Assembly (NCBI GenBank): GCA_963682025.1
Contig: OY821520.1
Location: 135,168,738 to 135,232,737, forward strand
Length of the DNA stretch: 64,000 nt
Direction of reading: 5' to 3'
DNA from: Cordilura impudica
Taxonomy: Eukaryota; Arthropoda; Insecta; Diptera; Scathophagidae
Part shown: piece by piece, positions 35,006-45,968 of the stretch
Layout of the letters: each line of letters starts with the position of its first letter
Numbering within the stretch: the first letter of the stretch is position 1
Position numbers and translations under genes: made by a program
The notes under the pieces: generated by a model
Database searches by the model: none
The model's input: the letters and a program-made list of their open reading frames with translations, nothing else
Told to the model about the DNA's origin: nothing

Positions 35006-37215
35006 TTATGTAAGCCACCAAAATTTTTTGGTTTTGGTTCTTTGTAGGCTACAAAGTTCTCTATTAGCTATGTTGGTATCATATCTGAAATTGTCGTTTG
35101 TTGCTACATTGCAATTAACTGCTTTAATATTAGCCCGTCTATATTGGTGATAAAAGACTGGGATCCCGTTTTCATTTTGAATAATATTTAATCTGTCGAG
35201 GTATAAAAAAGCCTCGGGTGGAACAAAACCTTTTTGTAAGGTAACTGCTATATATTCCTCATTTGTATAGTAAGGCGCCATGATTAAATTATTTTTTGTA
35301 CACAATGTACATCTTAAAATATTATTTCTAATTAGATTTATAATCAAATTATCTCTTCTTATAATATTTGAGGCATTATACAATCTTTTGTTAGGAACAT
35401 ATTTTATATAATTGTTTTGGGGCGATCTAAATAAAGAAGTACAAGCTCGTAAACATTTTCTTTCAAATACACGTATCTTTTCCATGTAAGAAGGTGCAAT
35501 GTTAAACCAAATTGGACATCCATATGTTACAATTGGTCCAATTAATGATTGGTACATAATAATTTTAACATTTGACTTTATGTGTTTTGAATAAAATAAT
35601 GATATGTATATGAAAAATGCATTTCTTGCCTTTATTAGCATTTCATTAATATGGTTACTAAAATATAAGAATTTGTCAAGGTATATTCCTAAATATTTAA
35701 CAACTTGCTTGTTTGGTACATTTGTGTTATTTTAATTAGATTTAATTCCAAACAATTTCCAGTTCTTCTTTATATTATTATTGCATTTATCCACTGAAGG
35801 TCTAAATAAAATTGTTTCACACTTCTGAGTGTTCAATTTCATTTTCCAGTCTAATGTAAACTTTTTAACTATATTGAACGATTTTTGAAGGTTTTGATTG
35901 ATTTTTTCAACTGTGTTGTCAGCATGATATATGATTATATCATCTGCAAAGGAAATAATGTATTCTATGTTATTTAAAAGGTCCAAGATAAATAGATTAA
36001 AAAGTATGGGTGAGTTAACAGTTCTCTGTTGTAATCCATTAACAATTTTAAATGTATTTTTGCTGCCATATTTCTGATGAAAAACTTTAAAGGATTTATC
36101 AAAAATCATATTGTAAATAAGTATAATTTGATACAAAGGGAATTGAAATGAAATTAATTTAGAAATAAGTCCTGGAATCCAGATGCTATCAAAAGTCTTT
36201 TCCATGTCAATTAAACACGCACCTGTACATAATTTTTTATTCCAATTCCAGTTAATATTAGATGTAAGCAAATGTATGGCATTTAATGTTGAAAGTTTAT
36301 ATTTGAATCCAAACTGCTTTTCACTTATCAAGTTTCTGTCATTACAAAATTCTGTGATGTTATTATTGATACAGATCTCAAATACCTTACTAATGTTAAG
36401 AAGCAAACTTATGGCCCGTAGATTTTTTGGATTACTCAGATCTTTGTCTTTTTTTGGTAACAAAACTACTTTTGCTGGTTTCCATTCTTAAGGGAAATAA
36501 GAATTATTTAACATATTGTTAAATAGATTACAATATTCCAGAATAGTTATTTCAGGCATGTTCTTTAATACTATGTTTGGGATTTTGTCAATACCTGAAG
36601 ATAGTTTACCCCTTAAATTAGAAAAAATATAAATTATTTTGTCTTTTGGAATAAAGTAATCTCTTGCCTGGCGTTCATTTAAATTATTTGACATCATTTC
36701 TGTGCTAAAATTTATAATAGTTGTTTTCTCACTCTCAAAAACCAATTTTGTTTTAAGGAAACTATTGTAGGAATTATAAACCTGCACTTGTGAATTATTT
36801 TCCATGTCAATATGCTTATAAGAATGAACTGTCTCCAAAAAGGACCCAACAGTATCTAACATTTGCTCTTGATCGTGTATTACAAAGTTGTTTAAATTAT
36901 CCTTTTCTAAACTGTCTGGTTCTATTCCGGCATTAGTCAGCAAATGTTCTAAATTTCTTGGAATTTTTATATTTTGCAAATTTAGGGGTTCGCATTTTTT
37001 AAAATTCTTTTTTATTTCCTCGAACATTTCTTTCGAATCTTTATTGTCTATTTTAGTTAGCTTGTCTTGAATATATTTATTTAAGGCTATTGTAAAATTT
37101 TCCTTGATAAGCTTCTTTATCATTTTTAATTTTACTTTTAGCATATATGTATATAGAATAATCGGATAGAGTGTGCTCTAATCTGTTGTGTCTTTTAGTT
37201 ATTGTAATCATTTTA
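35006..37215 (-). pseudogene. LINE ORF2: reverse transcriptase to C-terminus, two stops
   Basis: One reading frame from 37144 to 35006, broken only by two ochre stops (36488-36490 in FP*EWKP, and 35732-35734 in KSN*NN). Domain order: linker (37144-36700), RT fingers and palm (KDLSNPKNLRAISLLLNISK; CTGACLIDMEKTFDSIW with the first catalytic D; GLQQRTVNSPILFNLF; SFADDIIIYHAD, the FADD active site near 35940), thumb, and a C-terminal region with VTYGCPIWFN. A frameshift near 37140 links to NRLEHTLSDY, probably the end of the endonuclease. The 5' end is truncated beside the minisatellite. Few mutations imply a fairly recent insertion. Jockey-type group; clade not assigned. Confidence 0.85.
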
Positions 37216-37224
37216 CTTTTTTCT

Positions 37225-38530
37225 GAATGAAGTTTTTACCTTTTATTAAAAAAGTACCTTTTATTAAAAAAGTACCTTTATTAAAAAAGTACCTTTTATT
37301 AAAAAGTACCTTTTATTAAAAAAGTACCTTTAATTAAAAAGTACCTTTTTTGAAAAAGTACCTTTTATTAAAAGAGTGTCTTTTATTAAAAAAGTACCTT
37401 TAAATAAAAAAGTACCTTTCATTAAAAGAGTTGCTCTTGTTATAAAGAGTACCTTGTATATAAAAAAAAAACTTTTATTAAAAAAGTACCTTAAAAAAAG
37501 AATTTATTTAAAATGTATCTATTCTCAAAAAAGTATTCAACTTTGCTCTAAAAAGCATATTTTCTTAAAAAAATACTCTTTCTTAAATAAGTAACTCTTT
37601 TTAAAAAAGAAACTTTTCTAAAAAAAAAGTACAAAGTAAGTAAAAAGTAAATTCTCTTCAAACTGTAGATTTTCTTAAAAAACTACATTTTCTTTAAAAG
37701 TACATTTAAAGAAGTGAATTTTCTTTAAAAAGTAACTTTTCTGATAAAGTACATTTTCTTAAAAAAATGTCTTTTCTTATAAAGTACCTTTTTTCTAAAA
37801 ACTACCTTTTCTTAAAAAAATACTCTTTCTTAAATAAGTAACTCTTCTTAAAAAAGTAAGTTTTCAAAAAAAGTACAAAGTAAAAAGTACCTTCTCTTCA
37901 ACTGTACCTTTTTTTTTTAAAAAGTAAATTTTCTTTAAAATACATATATTTAAAGAAGTGCATTTTTCTTAAAGAGTACCTTTTCTTAAGAAAGTATTAT
38001 TCTTAAAAAAGTACATTATCTTAATTTAATTTTCTTAAAAATAAGTTAATTTTTCTAAAAAGTACATTTTCTCAATAAATTTCCTTTTCTGAAAAAAGAA
38101 TCATTTCTTCAAAGAGTGCTTTTTCTTTAAAAACACTTTTTCTTACACAAGCATCGTTTATTAAAAAAGGTACATTGTCTTAATAAAGAATCTGATCTTA
38201 AAAAAAGTATGTTTTCTCAGAAAAGTGCCTTTTAAAAAAAAAATACCTTCTCATCAAAAAGGTCATTTTCTTTAAACAGTACATTTTATCTATATAGTAC
38301 CTTCTGATATAAGTACTTTCTAAAAAAAGTACTTTTTCCGAATAAGTAAATTTTCTTTTTAAGTACCCTTTCGTGGATAAGTACCATTTCTAAAAGATGT
38401 ACCTTTTCGAAAAGAAGTGCCTTTTCTGAAAGAAGTACCTTTCCTTTAAAAAAAACCTTTCCTTAATAAGAAATAATCTTATGTTAAGAAAGAATATATT
38501 GTTAAAAACGTTCCTTTTCTAAAAAAGTAG
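37225..38530. repeat. AAAAAGTACC minisatellite, array 3
   Basis: Cleaner than array 2. From 37240 to 37420 the unit AAAAAGTACCTTTTATT repeats every 16-19 bp with few changes, then grades into CTTAAAAAAGTA variants. It separates the LINE from the piggyBac relic. Confidence 0.8.
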
Positions 38531-38825
38531 ATTTTTTACACGTTGACTGCCAGCTATGAGATAACCATAGATTGCGTTCCCTTCCAGGGTGCCAACTACG
38601 ACTTGTCTCATACTCAATAAATCTGCCATTTTTATGTAGCTATGAATAAAACCGTATTATATCAGTGCTAGTATCGATAAATGGCTTCTGGGAAAAGAAC
38701 AAAAAGTCAATGTTGGCTTGCGTGAACTGAACATTTATTAAAAACAAAAAAAAAAAAAAAATAAAATATATAATGGAAAAATTCATTCAATAAATGGAAA
38801 AATTAACTCAAATATAAGAAATAAA

Positions 38826-40990
38826 GTAATATTTTATTGTTTGCGGAAGTTCTTAAAACAATTTTCCACACAAAGGGCTGGCTTCTCTTCACAGGCTGGA
38901 CAGAAGTAACGCGTTTCTCGGCGTTATTTTGCTTGGGTACATATACGACATGGCTTTGTCGGATGCTGTTTTTTTTCGGTTGGTGGTAAACACTCTAAAT
39001 AATGGAGCTCTGCAATCAATTTTTTTTTTCAAAACTGGTTGAATCTCTTCTCCAATCAAACCGATAACGAATTCTTCTCTGAACTTTATCAGTTTTATTT
39101 TAGATGTAGTTACTTTTTGAAAAATTCTGTGAGCATATTGTATATATCTATATATATCTCTATAATATGTAGTGAAACCTTTTTGGGCCATCGAATAGTC
39201 TTTCTTAGAGATGTATAGTACGAAATCATTTGATCTGATCGGTCAATGCCATACATTCTATTATTGTAATCTCATAGAAATTTTTCCATTGCGATTGGGC
39301 ACCTCTACCATTTCAACAGCATGCATGTTTGAAATGGTAGGGACATCCCGTTTGTCTTTCCATTTGCATACAGTAGCAGGACCATTTTGCTGCAAAAACA
39401 CTCCCCTTTTTTCAGTTTACGATTTACTACATCTCTGGGGTTGCCTTTTCTGTTATTTCGCAGGAAATTATCCATGTAAAGCGTGTAGCCTTTATCGAGA
39501 TAGTCCTTAAGTAAATGTAAAACAAGTAAGAAAATTATAGTTAGGCTAGACCGAATCTCTCAGGCCCAACTAACTGGATATAGAAAATAAGCATAAACCA
39601 AATTTGAGTGGGATTTTTATTAATTTTTTTGGCTGCAGATATGAAAAAGTTCGTATCGGATGTTTTATCTATATGGGGACTATGCCCAAAAATAGACCGA
39701 TCCTGACCATCTTTGGTAGGTCTCCTGTATTTTGCAAAAATATATACAAACAAAATTTGAGAAGAATCATGCAATATTTTAGTTTTTTGATAGATTTAAG
39801 TGAAGATCGGGAAGCAGCTCTATATCGGGCCTATGACTAAGAGTTGTCCCATAGGTATTATTTTTGGACTACCGATTAATGGATGTAATAAACACATCAA
39901 AACCCAATTTGACTAAGATCTATATGATAATTTGGATCTTATAGCAATTTATGTCGATTTCATAGGGGTCATTTGTATGTGGACTAGGTCTGAACATGGA
40001 CCGATTTCCACCAGTTTCAATAGCGTTCATCCTATAGCCGACAAAACCTTATATACCAAATTTCATCAAAATATATTCATATTTGCGACCTGAAGTTTGA
40101 TTACAAGCTTTACATGGACACACAGACGGACGGACGGACGGACGGACATCGTTAAATCGAATCAGATAGTGATTCTGATTCGATCGATATAATAAAAGGT
40201 GGGTCTAGGTCAAATATTTTTGGTAGTTACAAACAGCAGCACCACATAGTGGTATAGGGTATAACAACGTCAGCAGTGTGACCTACATTGTTGGTAGGTT
40301 CCTCAGATTTTACGCTGTAAATTTTTATTTTCATTACAACACCGTCGCACTCACATAGTTCATATAGTTTGATACCATGTTTGTGTTTTTTATATTTTAT
40401 GTATTGGAGGAAAAGCAATCTTCCCCGCCATAGCATCATGAATTCGTCAATACAAATATTTTTAATTGTTTCACGCATAACATTGTTGAAATGACTTAGG
40501 ATTGGTCTCACCTTGTATAATCTGTCGGCAGATGGTATTGAATTATCAACCAAATGAAAATAACGAAGTAGCAACTGGAATCGATTTCGGCTCATATGTG
40601 AGCGCCAAAAGTTTACATTATATAGCTTGTTTGTGCTCCAGTAATGTTCTATTGTTGGAAAAGTACAAGGTCTCATTTGCAATAAAAGTGCAATAAAAAC
40701 TTTCATCTCTGCAGCACTTACGTCTTGCCAATTTGATAACCTTTTAGATTTTTTTATAGCATTTTCAGCATATAAATTTGTTTGTTCTACCAGTAATGCA
40801 AGAAACTCATCCGAAAAAAATAAACCCACCAGCGTTTGTACTGTAAAATTTGATGTAAATAATTCAGGATTGTGTTGAACTTCTATCCACAAATCATCAT
40901 TCGCATTTGAAGTTGTTGCTTGGAAATCATCGTCATTATCATCAGGTTCGGAGACGTCTGAATCAGTTCTTATCCATATTGGGTTCTGGA
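38826..40990 (-). pseudogene. piggyBac transposase (DDE_Tnp_1_7 type), broken
   Basis: N-terminal half, 40892-40264: FFSDEFLALLVEQTNLYAEN, FIALLLQMRPC, HYWSTNKLYNVNFWRSHMSR, ICIDEFMMLWRGRLLFLQY, KHGIKLYELC. It breaks at HTADVV, where HINE-A copy 7 lies. The rest, 39520-38826: GYTLYMDN, then a deletion, NRKGNPRDVVNRKLKKGE, a frameshift, KWKDKRDVPTISN, another frameshift, DYNNRMYGIDRSDQMISYYT. The cysteine-rich C-terminus is KPCRICTQAK, a UAA, then RRETRYFCPACEEKPALC. Cut-and-paste transposase, now inactive. The acidic N-terminal leader continues to about 40990. Confidence 0.8.
39522..40263 (-). mobile_element. HINE-A copy 7, nested in piggyBac
   Basis: Reversed. ACAAGTAAGAAAATTATAGT is followed by a damaged palindrome (TTAGGCTAGACCGAA) that has lost its flank, then ACGG repeats near 40127. 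The right end lacks part of the family sequence (GCAGCACCACATAGTGG). It inserted within the transposase frame. Confidence 0.75.
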
Positions 40991-41105
40991 TAATTATAAC
41001 AATAATTAGAGAATGTTTATGAAAGTAAAAAGAAAGAAAACAATAATAAAATTATGGTAAAATATTATAGAAAGCCGGAAACAGCAAAAATTATGTTTTT
41101 TTATA

Positions 41106-41208
41106 GGAGAAAAAGGACCTACGAATTAACTCGTAGTTGGCTTCTGTGTTGCGATTTCTGTTACAGAAGCCAACTATGAGATAAATCGTAGGTCCTTTTT
41201 CTCCTAAA
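41106..41208. repeat. Subterminal hairpin of the piggyBac-like element
   Basis: AGGAGAAAAAGGACCTACGA is repeated in inverse at 41189-41208, with AGTTGGCTTCTGT also inverted around a short loop. About 45-bp arms. A related block (CAGCTATGAGATAAC) lies near the left end. Confidence 0.7.
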
Positions 41209-41351
41209 AAAATGTCATTTTTGCTTTTTGATGATACCTATGATCTAGAAATAGAGTTTTTAATAATATAATGTGAAAAAATCAAATTGTCATTTTGACC
41301 AATTTTCTGAAAATTGCCGTGGCAGTCAACATGTTAAAACAAGTAATTTTT

Positions 41352-41899
41352 TATACCCTCCACATCTCAGTGGCAGAGGGTATATATAGGTTTGTCATTC
41401 CGTTTGTAACGCATCGAAAAACTAATTTCCGACCCAATAAAGTATATATATTCTTGATCCTTATCACAGCTCGAGTCGATATAGCGATGTCCGTCTGTCC
41501 GTCTGTCCGTCTGTCCGTCTGTCCGTCTGTCCGTGTGTCTGTTGAAATCACGCTCATTCAAAAAAAAAAGCATTTACTTAGGTCAGGTTACGAAAAAATT
41601 ATTTGCCATAATTCCCACCAGGTTGGTATTGAAATCGGAGTAAATCGGGAGCCTCTGCGCTGAGAAATGAACAAAAGTTTATAGATACCTCTAAAAAAAA
41701 CATGAAACCTAGTGTTTTCTTGTAATAGTTTAGTGGTTGAACATACAACAACATAAAAAAAGCCACAAAAAAAATGTGATTCATACATATTAACAATAAC
41801 AAGAACACAACTACCATGAGCTATGTTAATAGTATTGCCACAAACCGAGGTGGAGGGTATCAAAGATTCGGCACAGCCGAATTTAACACTCTTACTTGT
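41352..41899 (+). mobile_element. HINE-D copy 3, complete (548 bp)
   Basis: TATACCCTCCACATCTCAG start, GTCCGTCTGTCC microsatellite at 41488-41533, GAGGTGGAGGGTATC subterminal inverted repeat, stem-loop TTCGGCACAGCCGAA, ACTTGT end. A compact reference copy for the HINE-B/D group. No gene; open frames on both strands cross the microsatellite. Confidence 0.8.
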
Positions 41900-42045
41900 T
41901 TTTAAAAGTATCATTTTAAAAAAGTACATTTTCATGAAAAAGTACCTTTTCATACTAAAGTACATTTTCTTAAAAAAGCCCTTTTCTGAAAATTGTACCT
42001 ATTCTGAAAGGAGCACCTATTCCGAAAAAAGTACCTTTTCTGAGA
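41900..42045. repeat. AAAAAGTACC minisatellite, array 4
   Basis: Short array starting directly after the ACTTGT end of HINE-D copy 3. Confidence 0.65.
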
Positions 42046-42526
42046 CTTATGGGTACTAGGTCGAAAAATAAACCGAGCCTGACCATATGTGGTAATGTCA
42101 CTTATTTTTTGCAAGAACATACAGAAACCAGTTTTGAGAAAGATCTGTGAAGTACTTTTGGTTATTTTTTAGTAGATTTAAGTGAATATGTGGAAGCAGT
42201 TTTATAAGGAAGCTATGTATAGGATTTGTCAAAGAGTTTGTCTTTGGACCACTAAATTGACCGTAATCTATGTGATATTTTGATCTTATGGCAATTTGTG
42301 TCGATTTCATAGGGCACATTTATATGGCGACTAGGTCTGAACATCCACCGATTTTCACCAGTTTCAAAGCGTTCGTCCTTATATAGCATATATATCAACT
42401 TCATGGAAATATTTTCATAGTTATTTGTGACCTGTAGTTTGATTACAAGGCTTACAAATGTTTATGCTCGTTAAAAACATCTGCTCAAACTCATTAGACC
42501 CTGACCACATACTGCTATAGGGTATA
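42046..42526 (-). mobile_element. Decayed HINE-A copy 8
   Basis: Diverged reversed copy lacking the stem-loop (GGGTACTAGGTCGAAAAATA; GGCGACTAGGTCTGAACATC; right end CTGCTATAGGGTATA). It has lost the GTCY microsatellite. Confidence 0.6.
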
Positions 42527-42534
42527 AAATTAAT

Positions 42535-42870
42535 AACATATTCCTTAAAAAATACTTTCTTTTAAAAATTTATTTGTTTGTAAACAGTAATTTTTTTTAA
42601 GAAAGTACGTTTTATGAAAAATGTGCTTTCTTAAAAAAGTATCCTTTCATAAAAAATAAATTATCTTTTCAACTAAACTTTTTTCAAGAAGTACTTTTTC
42701 CTAAAAAATAAAATTTTCTTAAAAAAGTATCTTTCTATAAAAAGTACCCTTTTCAAAAAGTAAATTTTCTTAATATATCGCCTTAACTTAAAAAATATCT
42801 TTCATTAAAAAAGTACCTCTTCTTGAAAAAGTATATTTTCTGAAATTTAGCCTTTTTTGAAAAAAGTAAA
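42535..42870. repeat. AAAAAGTACC minisatellite, array 5
   Basis: AT tracts with AAAAAGTAC and AAAAAGTATC cores every 18-22 bp. Confidence 0.65.
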
Positions 42871-43609
42871 TTATCTGCATTGTTTGATATTTTTCCAAAC
42901 AGATTCTTCGATTGTTATTTTTCAAACGCGTTAAGCAAGTGAATCCTGTACTTAAAGAACAATATGCAAATTTGTGCTGTATTGGAGAGCAATGAGAAAT
43001 GTATCAGAAAAGGATGAGCAAATCCATGTATGTTTTTATTAAATTTAAGGGAAAACCAAATAAAACATTGAACTATTTTGCTACAGAAGTGAACAACATG
43101 TTCATTTTTATAACTTTATTTAAGTGTCCATTTATTTTATAATCTAACTATTAGAACCCTATACCACTCTCTGGTCAAGGTTTAAATAGTTTTAGGTGAT
43201 GTTTGTAACTGTCAAAGATAATTGAACTCGACCTAAGTTTTATTCGATCGATTTAGAAACATTCCTCTAATTCTAAAAATATCGTAAAATGAAGGCTATG
43301 GCAGATATCTCGGTCTTTCTCGTAACTCATGTCATATGGTAACATACAGTCACTCTAGACCAACTAGGAATCTTTTATTTTAAAAGCACAGAGTGAAAAA
43401 ATACAGCTACTTTCCCAGATAAATTTAGCCTTTTCCTATACCATTTTCCGTATTAATCAGCTATTGAGACAAGATGTTGGTTACAAATGTAATGGCAATC
43501 TTATAAATAAATTCAATGTATCATGTTTAACAAAAATAATGTTATTCTTATTTTTCTAACATAATGACATTTATGATTCAATACTACTATATTTTCTTTT
43601 GTTTATATG
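42871..43609. other. Unassigned, with HINE-A 5' relic
   Basis: 43155-43275 is a decayed HINE-A start (ACCCTATACCACTCTCTGGT, then GTTTGTAACTGTCAAAGATA). The remainder shows no gene. Confidence 0.4.
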
Positions 43610-43800
43610 TATATTAGGGCAGCCAATACCCAAGCGGAAAATTGTGCCAATTGGTCACTAAAATAAACGGTAAAAATTTGAGGAAAATCAGACTTTTAGT
43701 GCTGCCCCAAATAGGTCAAGAGTCAAATTTAATAAATCCTATATTTTTTATTAAGTATTTTACAAGACATTTCTTTGTTTGCTCGTGTATTGAGATGAAA
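43610..43800 (+). repeat. Unknown dispersed repeat G, copy 1
   Basis: Shares GTGCTGCCCCAA, GTCAAGAGTCAAATTTAATA and CCAATTGGT blocks with the reverse copy at 53570-53900. The 61-codon frame here is not conserved between copies. Confidence 0.45.
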
Positions 43801-44162
43801 ATTGATACATTTTTTCTGCTGGTATAATGATTATTGTTAACTCTTTTATTGCTCAAATCAAACTGAATATATATTTTTCAATTGTTATGTCATTTTACAA
43901 ATAATATCAAATAAGCTTAGATTTAATTGAAACAGGTATAAATACGATACAGATAGTGAGGTTAGTTTTATTCAGAAACATATTTTGAAATATTCCTTCA
44001 GTATTCTCAAGGGCCAAAATTGTCCGATTTCTGAAACAACTATAAAACCTTATATTTACCATGTATTTGTATCTGTAATCCTACTCTATTAATTACTTAA
44101 ACAAACTGTAGTATTTTAGAAAATTAACTTTATTTATTTTCAAAGAGCCAAAGAGCCCTAAT
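43801..44162. other. AT-rich, nothing recognised
   Basis: No gene or repeat recognised. Confidence 0.4.
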
Positions 44163-44949
44163 TATACCCTATACCACTATGTGGTTTGGGTATAATGACT
44201 TTGTGCTGCTGTTTGTAACTGCCAAAAATATTTGACCTAGACCCATCTTTAATTATACCGATCGACTCAGAATCACTTTCTGAGTCGATTTAGCAATTTC
44301 CGTCCGTCTGTCTGTGTGTCCATGTAAAGCTTGTAATCAAACTACAGGTCGCAAATATGAGTATATTTTGATAAAATTAGATATATACGCTTTCATCGGC
44401 CATAGGATGAACACTATTGAAATTGGTGAAATTCGGTCCATGTTCAGACCTAGCCCCCATACAAATGACCCCTATGAAACCGACATGAAGTGCCATAAGA
44501 TCCAAATTATAATATAGATCTCAGTTAAATTGGGTTTGTATGTGTTTATTATGTCCATTAATCAGTAGTCTAAAAATAATCCCTATAGGACAATTCTTAG
44601 TGATAGGTCCCATATAAGCTGCTTCCCGATCTTCACTTAAATCTATCAAAAAACAAAAATATTGCACAAATTTTTCTCAAATTTGGTTTGTATATATTTT
44701 TTTAAAATATAAGTGACTCTACCAAATATGGTCAAGATCGGTCCATTTTTCGACCTAGTCTCCATATAAATATAGCACCCGATATGAACTTTTTCATATT
44801 TGTAGCAAAAAAATTAATAACAGTGCCACTCAAATTTGGTTTATGCTTATTTTCTATATCAAATTAGTTGGACCGAAAGATAGGGTCTCTAAACCATGTT
44901 ATAGGGTATCATATGGTCGGTCTAGACCGACTATAATTTTCTTACTTGT
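44163..44949 (+). mobile_element. HINE-A copy 10, complete
   Basis: Intact ends: TATACCCTATACCACTATGT and the perfect palindrome GTCGGTCTAGACCGAC, then CTTACTTGT. GTCCGTCTGTCTGTG lies at about 44301. A good full-length reference copy (787 bp). Confidence 0.8.
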
Positions 44950-45968
44950 TTCATTTTTAATAATCTATTTAAGTGCAAAATGCTTCTCATATACTGTGGA
45001 CAAAATTTTAATTTACCAATTATTGTAGACAACCACCCTTGTTATATTTAAAAATAACGAATTTTAGGAAAAAAAGATCAAGCAGTACTAGATTTTTTGA
45101 AGTTTGCAAAAAATATAAATGAAAAAGTTTGTAACTCCCAGCATCAAATCAGTTGAAACTGCTAAGCATTTGAGTAAACTGTTGATTTCTACAGATTACT
45201 TCGTAATTTTGTTTTAAAACAAATACCAATTTTAAGAGAGGAGGTTAACTCACTGGTTACTCAAAATTCCAATTAACTGGAGAGGAGATTGCCTTAGACT
45301 TCTATTTTATAAATTAAGGATATGAAGGAAAGTTTGCGTTTAGTGATAACAGAATGTTAACTTTTTTTGGGAGAAAGCACGCAATCCTGTTCAGAAAGCT
45401 ATTAACGCAGAGAAGTAATTGGTGATATTGTACAATGAGTGGAGAAATTTATCTAAGCAGAAAAACAGAGATTCAGAATCACTAAAAAAAGTAAAGTGTA
45501 TTTGATATTTCCCGCATTGACACATTGAATATCATCGAAATTTTAGATAACAAAATATTTTTAATTAAACAGAGATTAAAAGTACATGAAGACTGCATAT
45601 CAGGAGTAGACATCAATTTTAAAAAAAGTGAAAAAAAACATTAAAATACATGCCAAAAATATAGAATAAAAACCAGAAAGCTCCATGAACTTCAAATGGT
45701 AAGTTTCGAATTATACAAGTACTTATTGGTCTAATACTTAAATTAAAACAAAAAATAGACAAAACGATGAATCTAAAGGGAGACACAGATAATATAAGTA
45801 CTAGTTACAGAGTTGCAATAAAATAGAAGGAAAAACTGTGATATTATTTTAAGTTGTGTGTTTAATTTAATTTTATTATATGTTAAATGTTTTATGTTTT
45901 TTGTTTTATATAAGCAACAGTCAATATATAATTTAATTGTAAGTTTATAATGTCTGATGTATACTATT
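44950..45968. other. AT-rich, nothing recognised
   Basis: No sustained open frame, no RNA gene and no known repeat seen. Confidence 0.4.

Larger units (their letters stand above)
38539..41333 (-). mobile_element. piggyBac-like element, decayed, split by HINE-A
   Basis: The left end CACGTTGACTGCCA mirrors the right end TGGCAGTCAACATG. The right flank is TTAA (41334-41337) and the left flank is TTTA, a decayed TTAA, as expected for piggyBac. The transposase relic lies on the minus strand. Without HINE-A copy 7 the element is about 2.05 kb. Confidence 0.75.
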
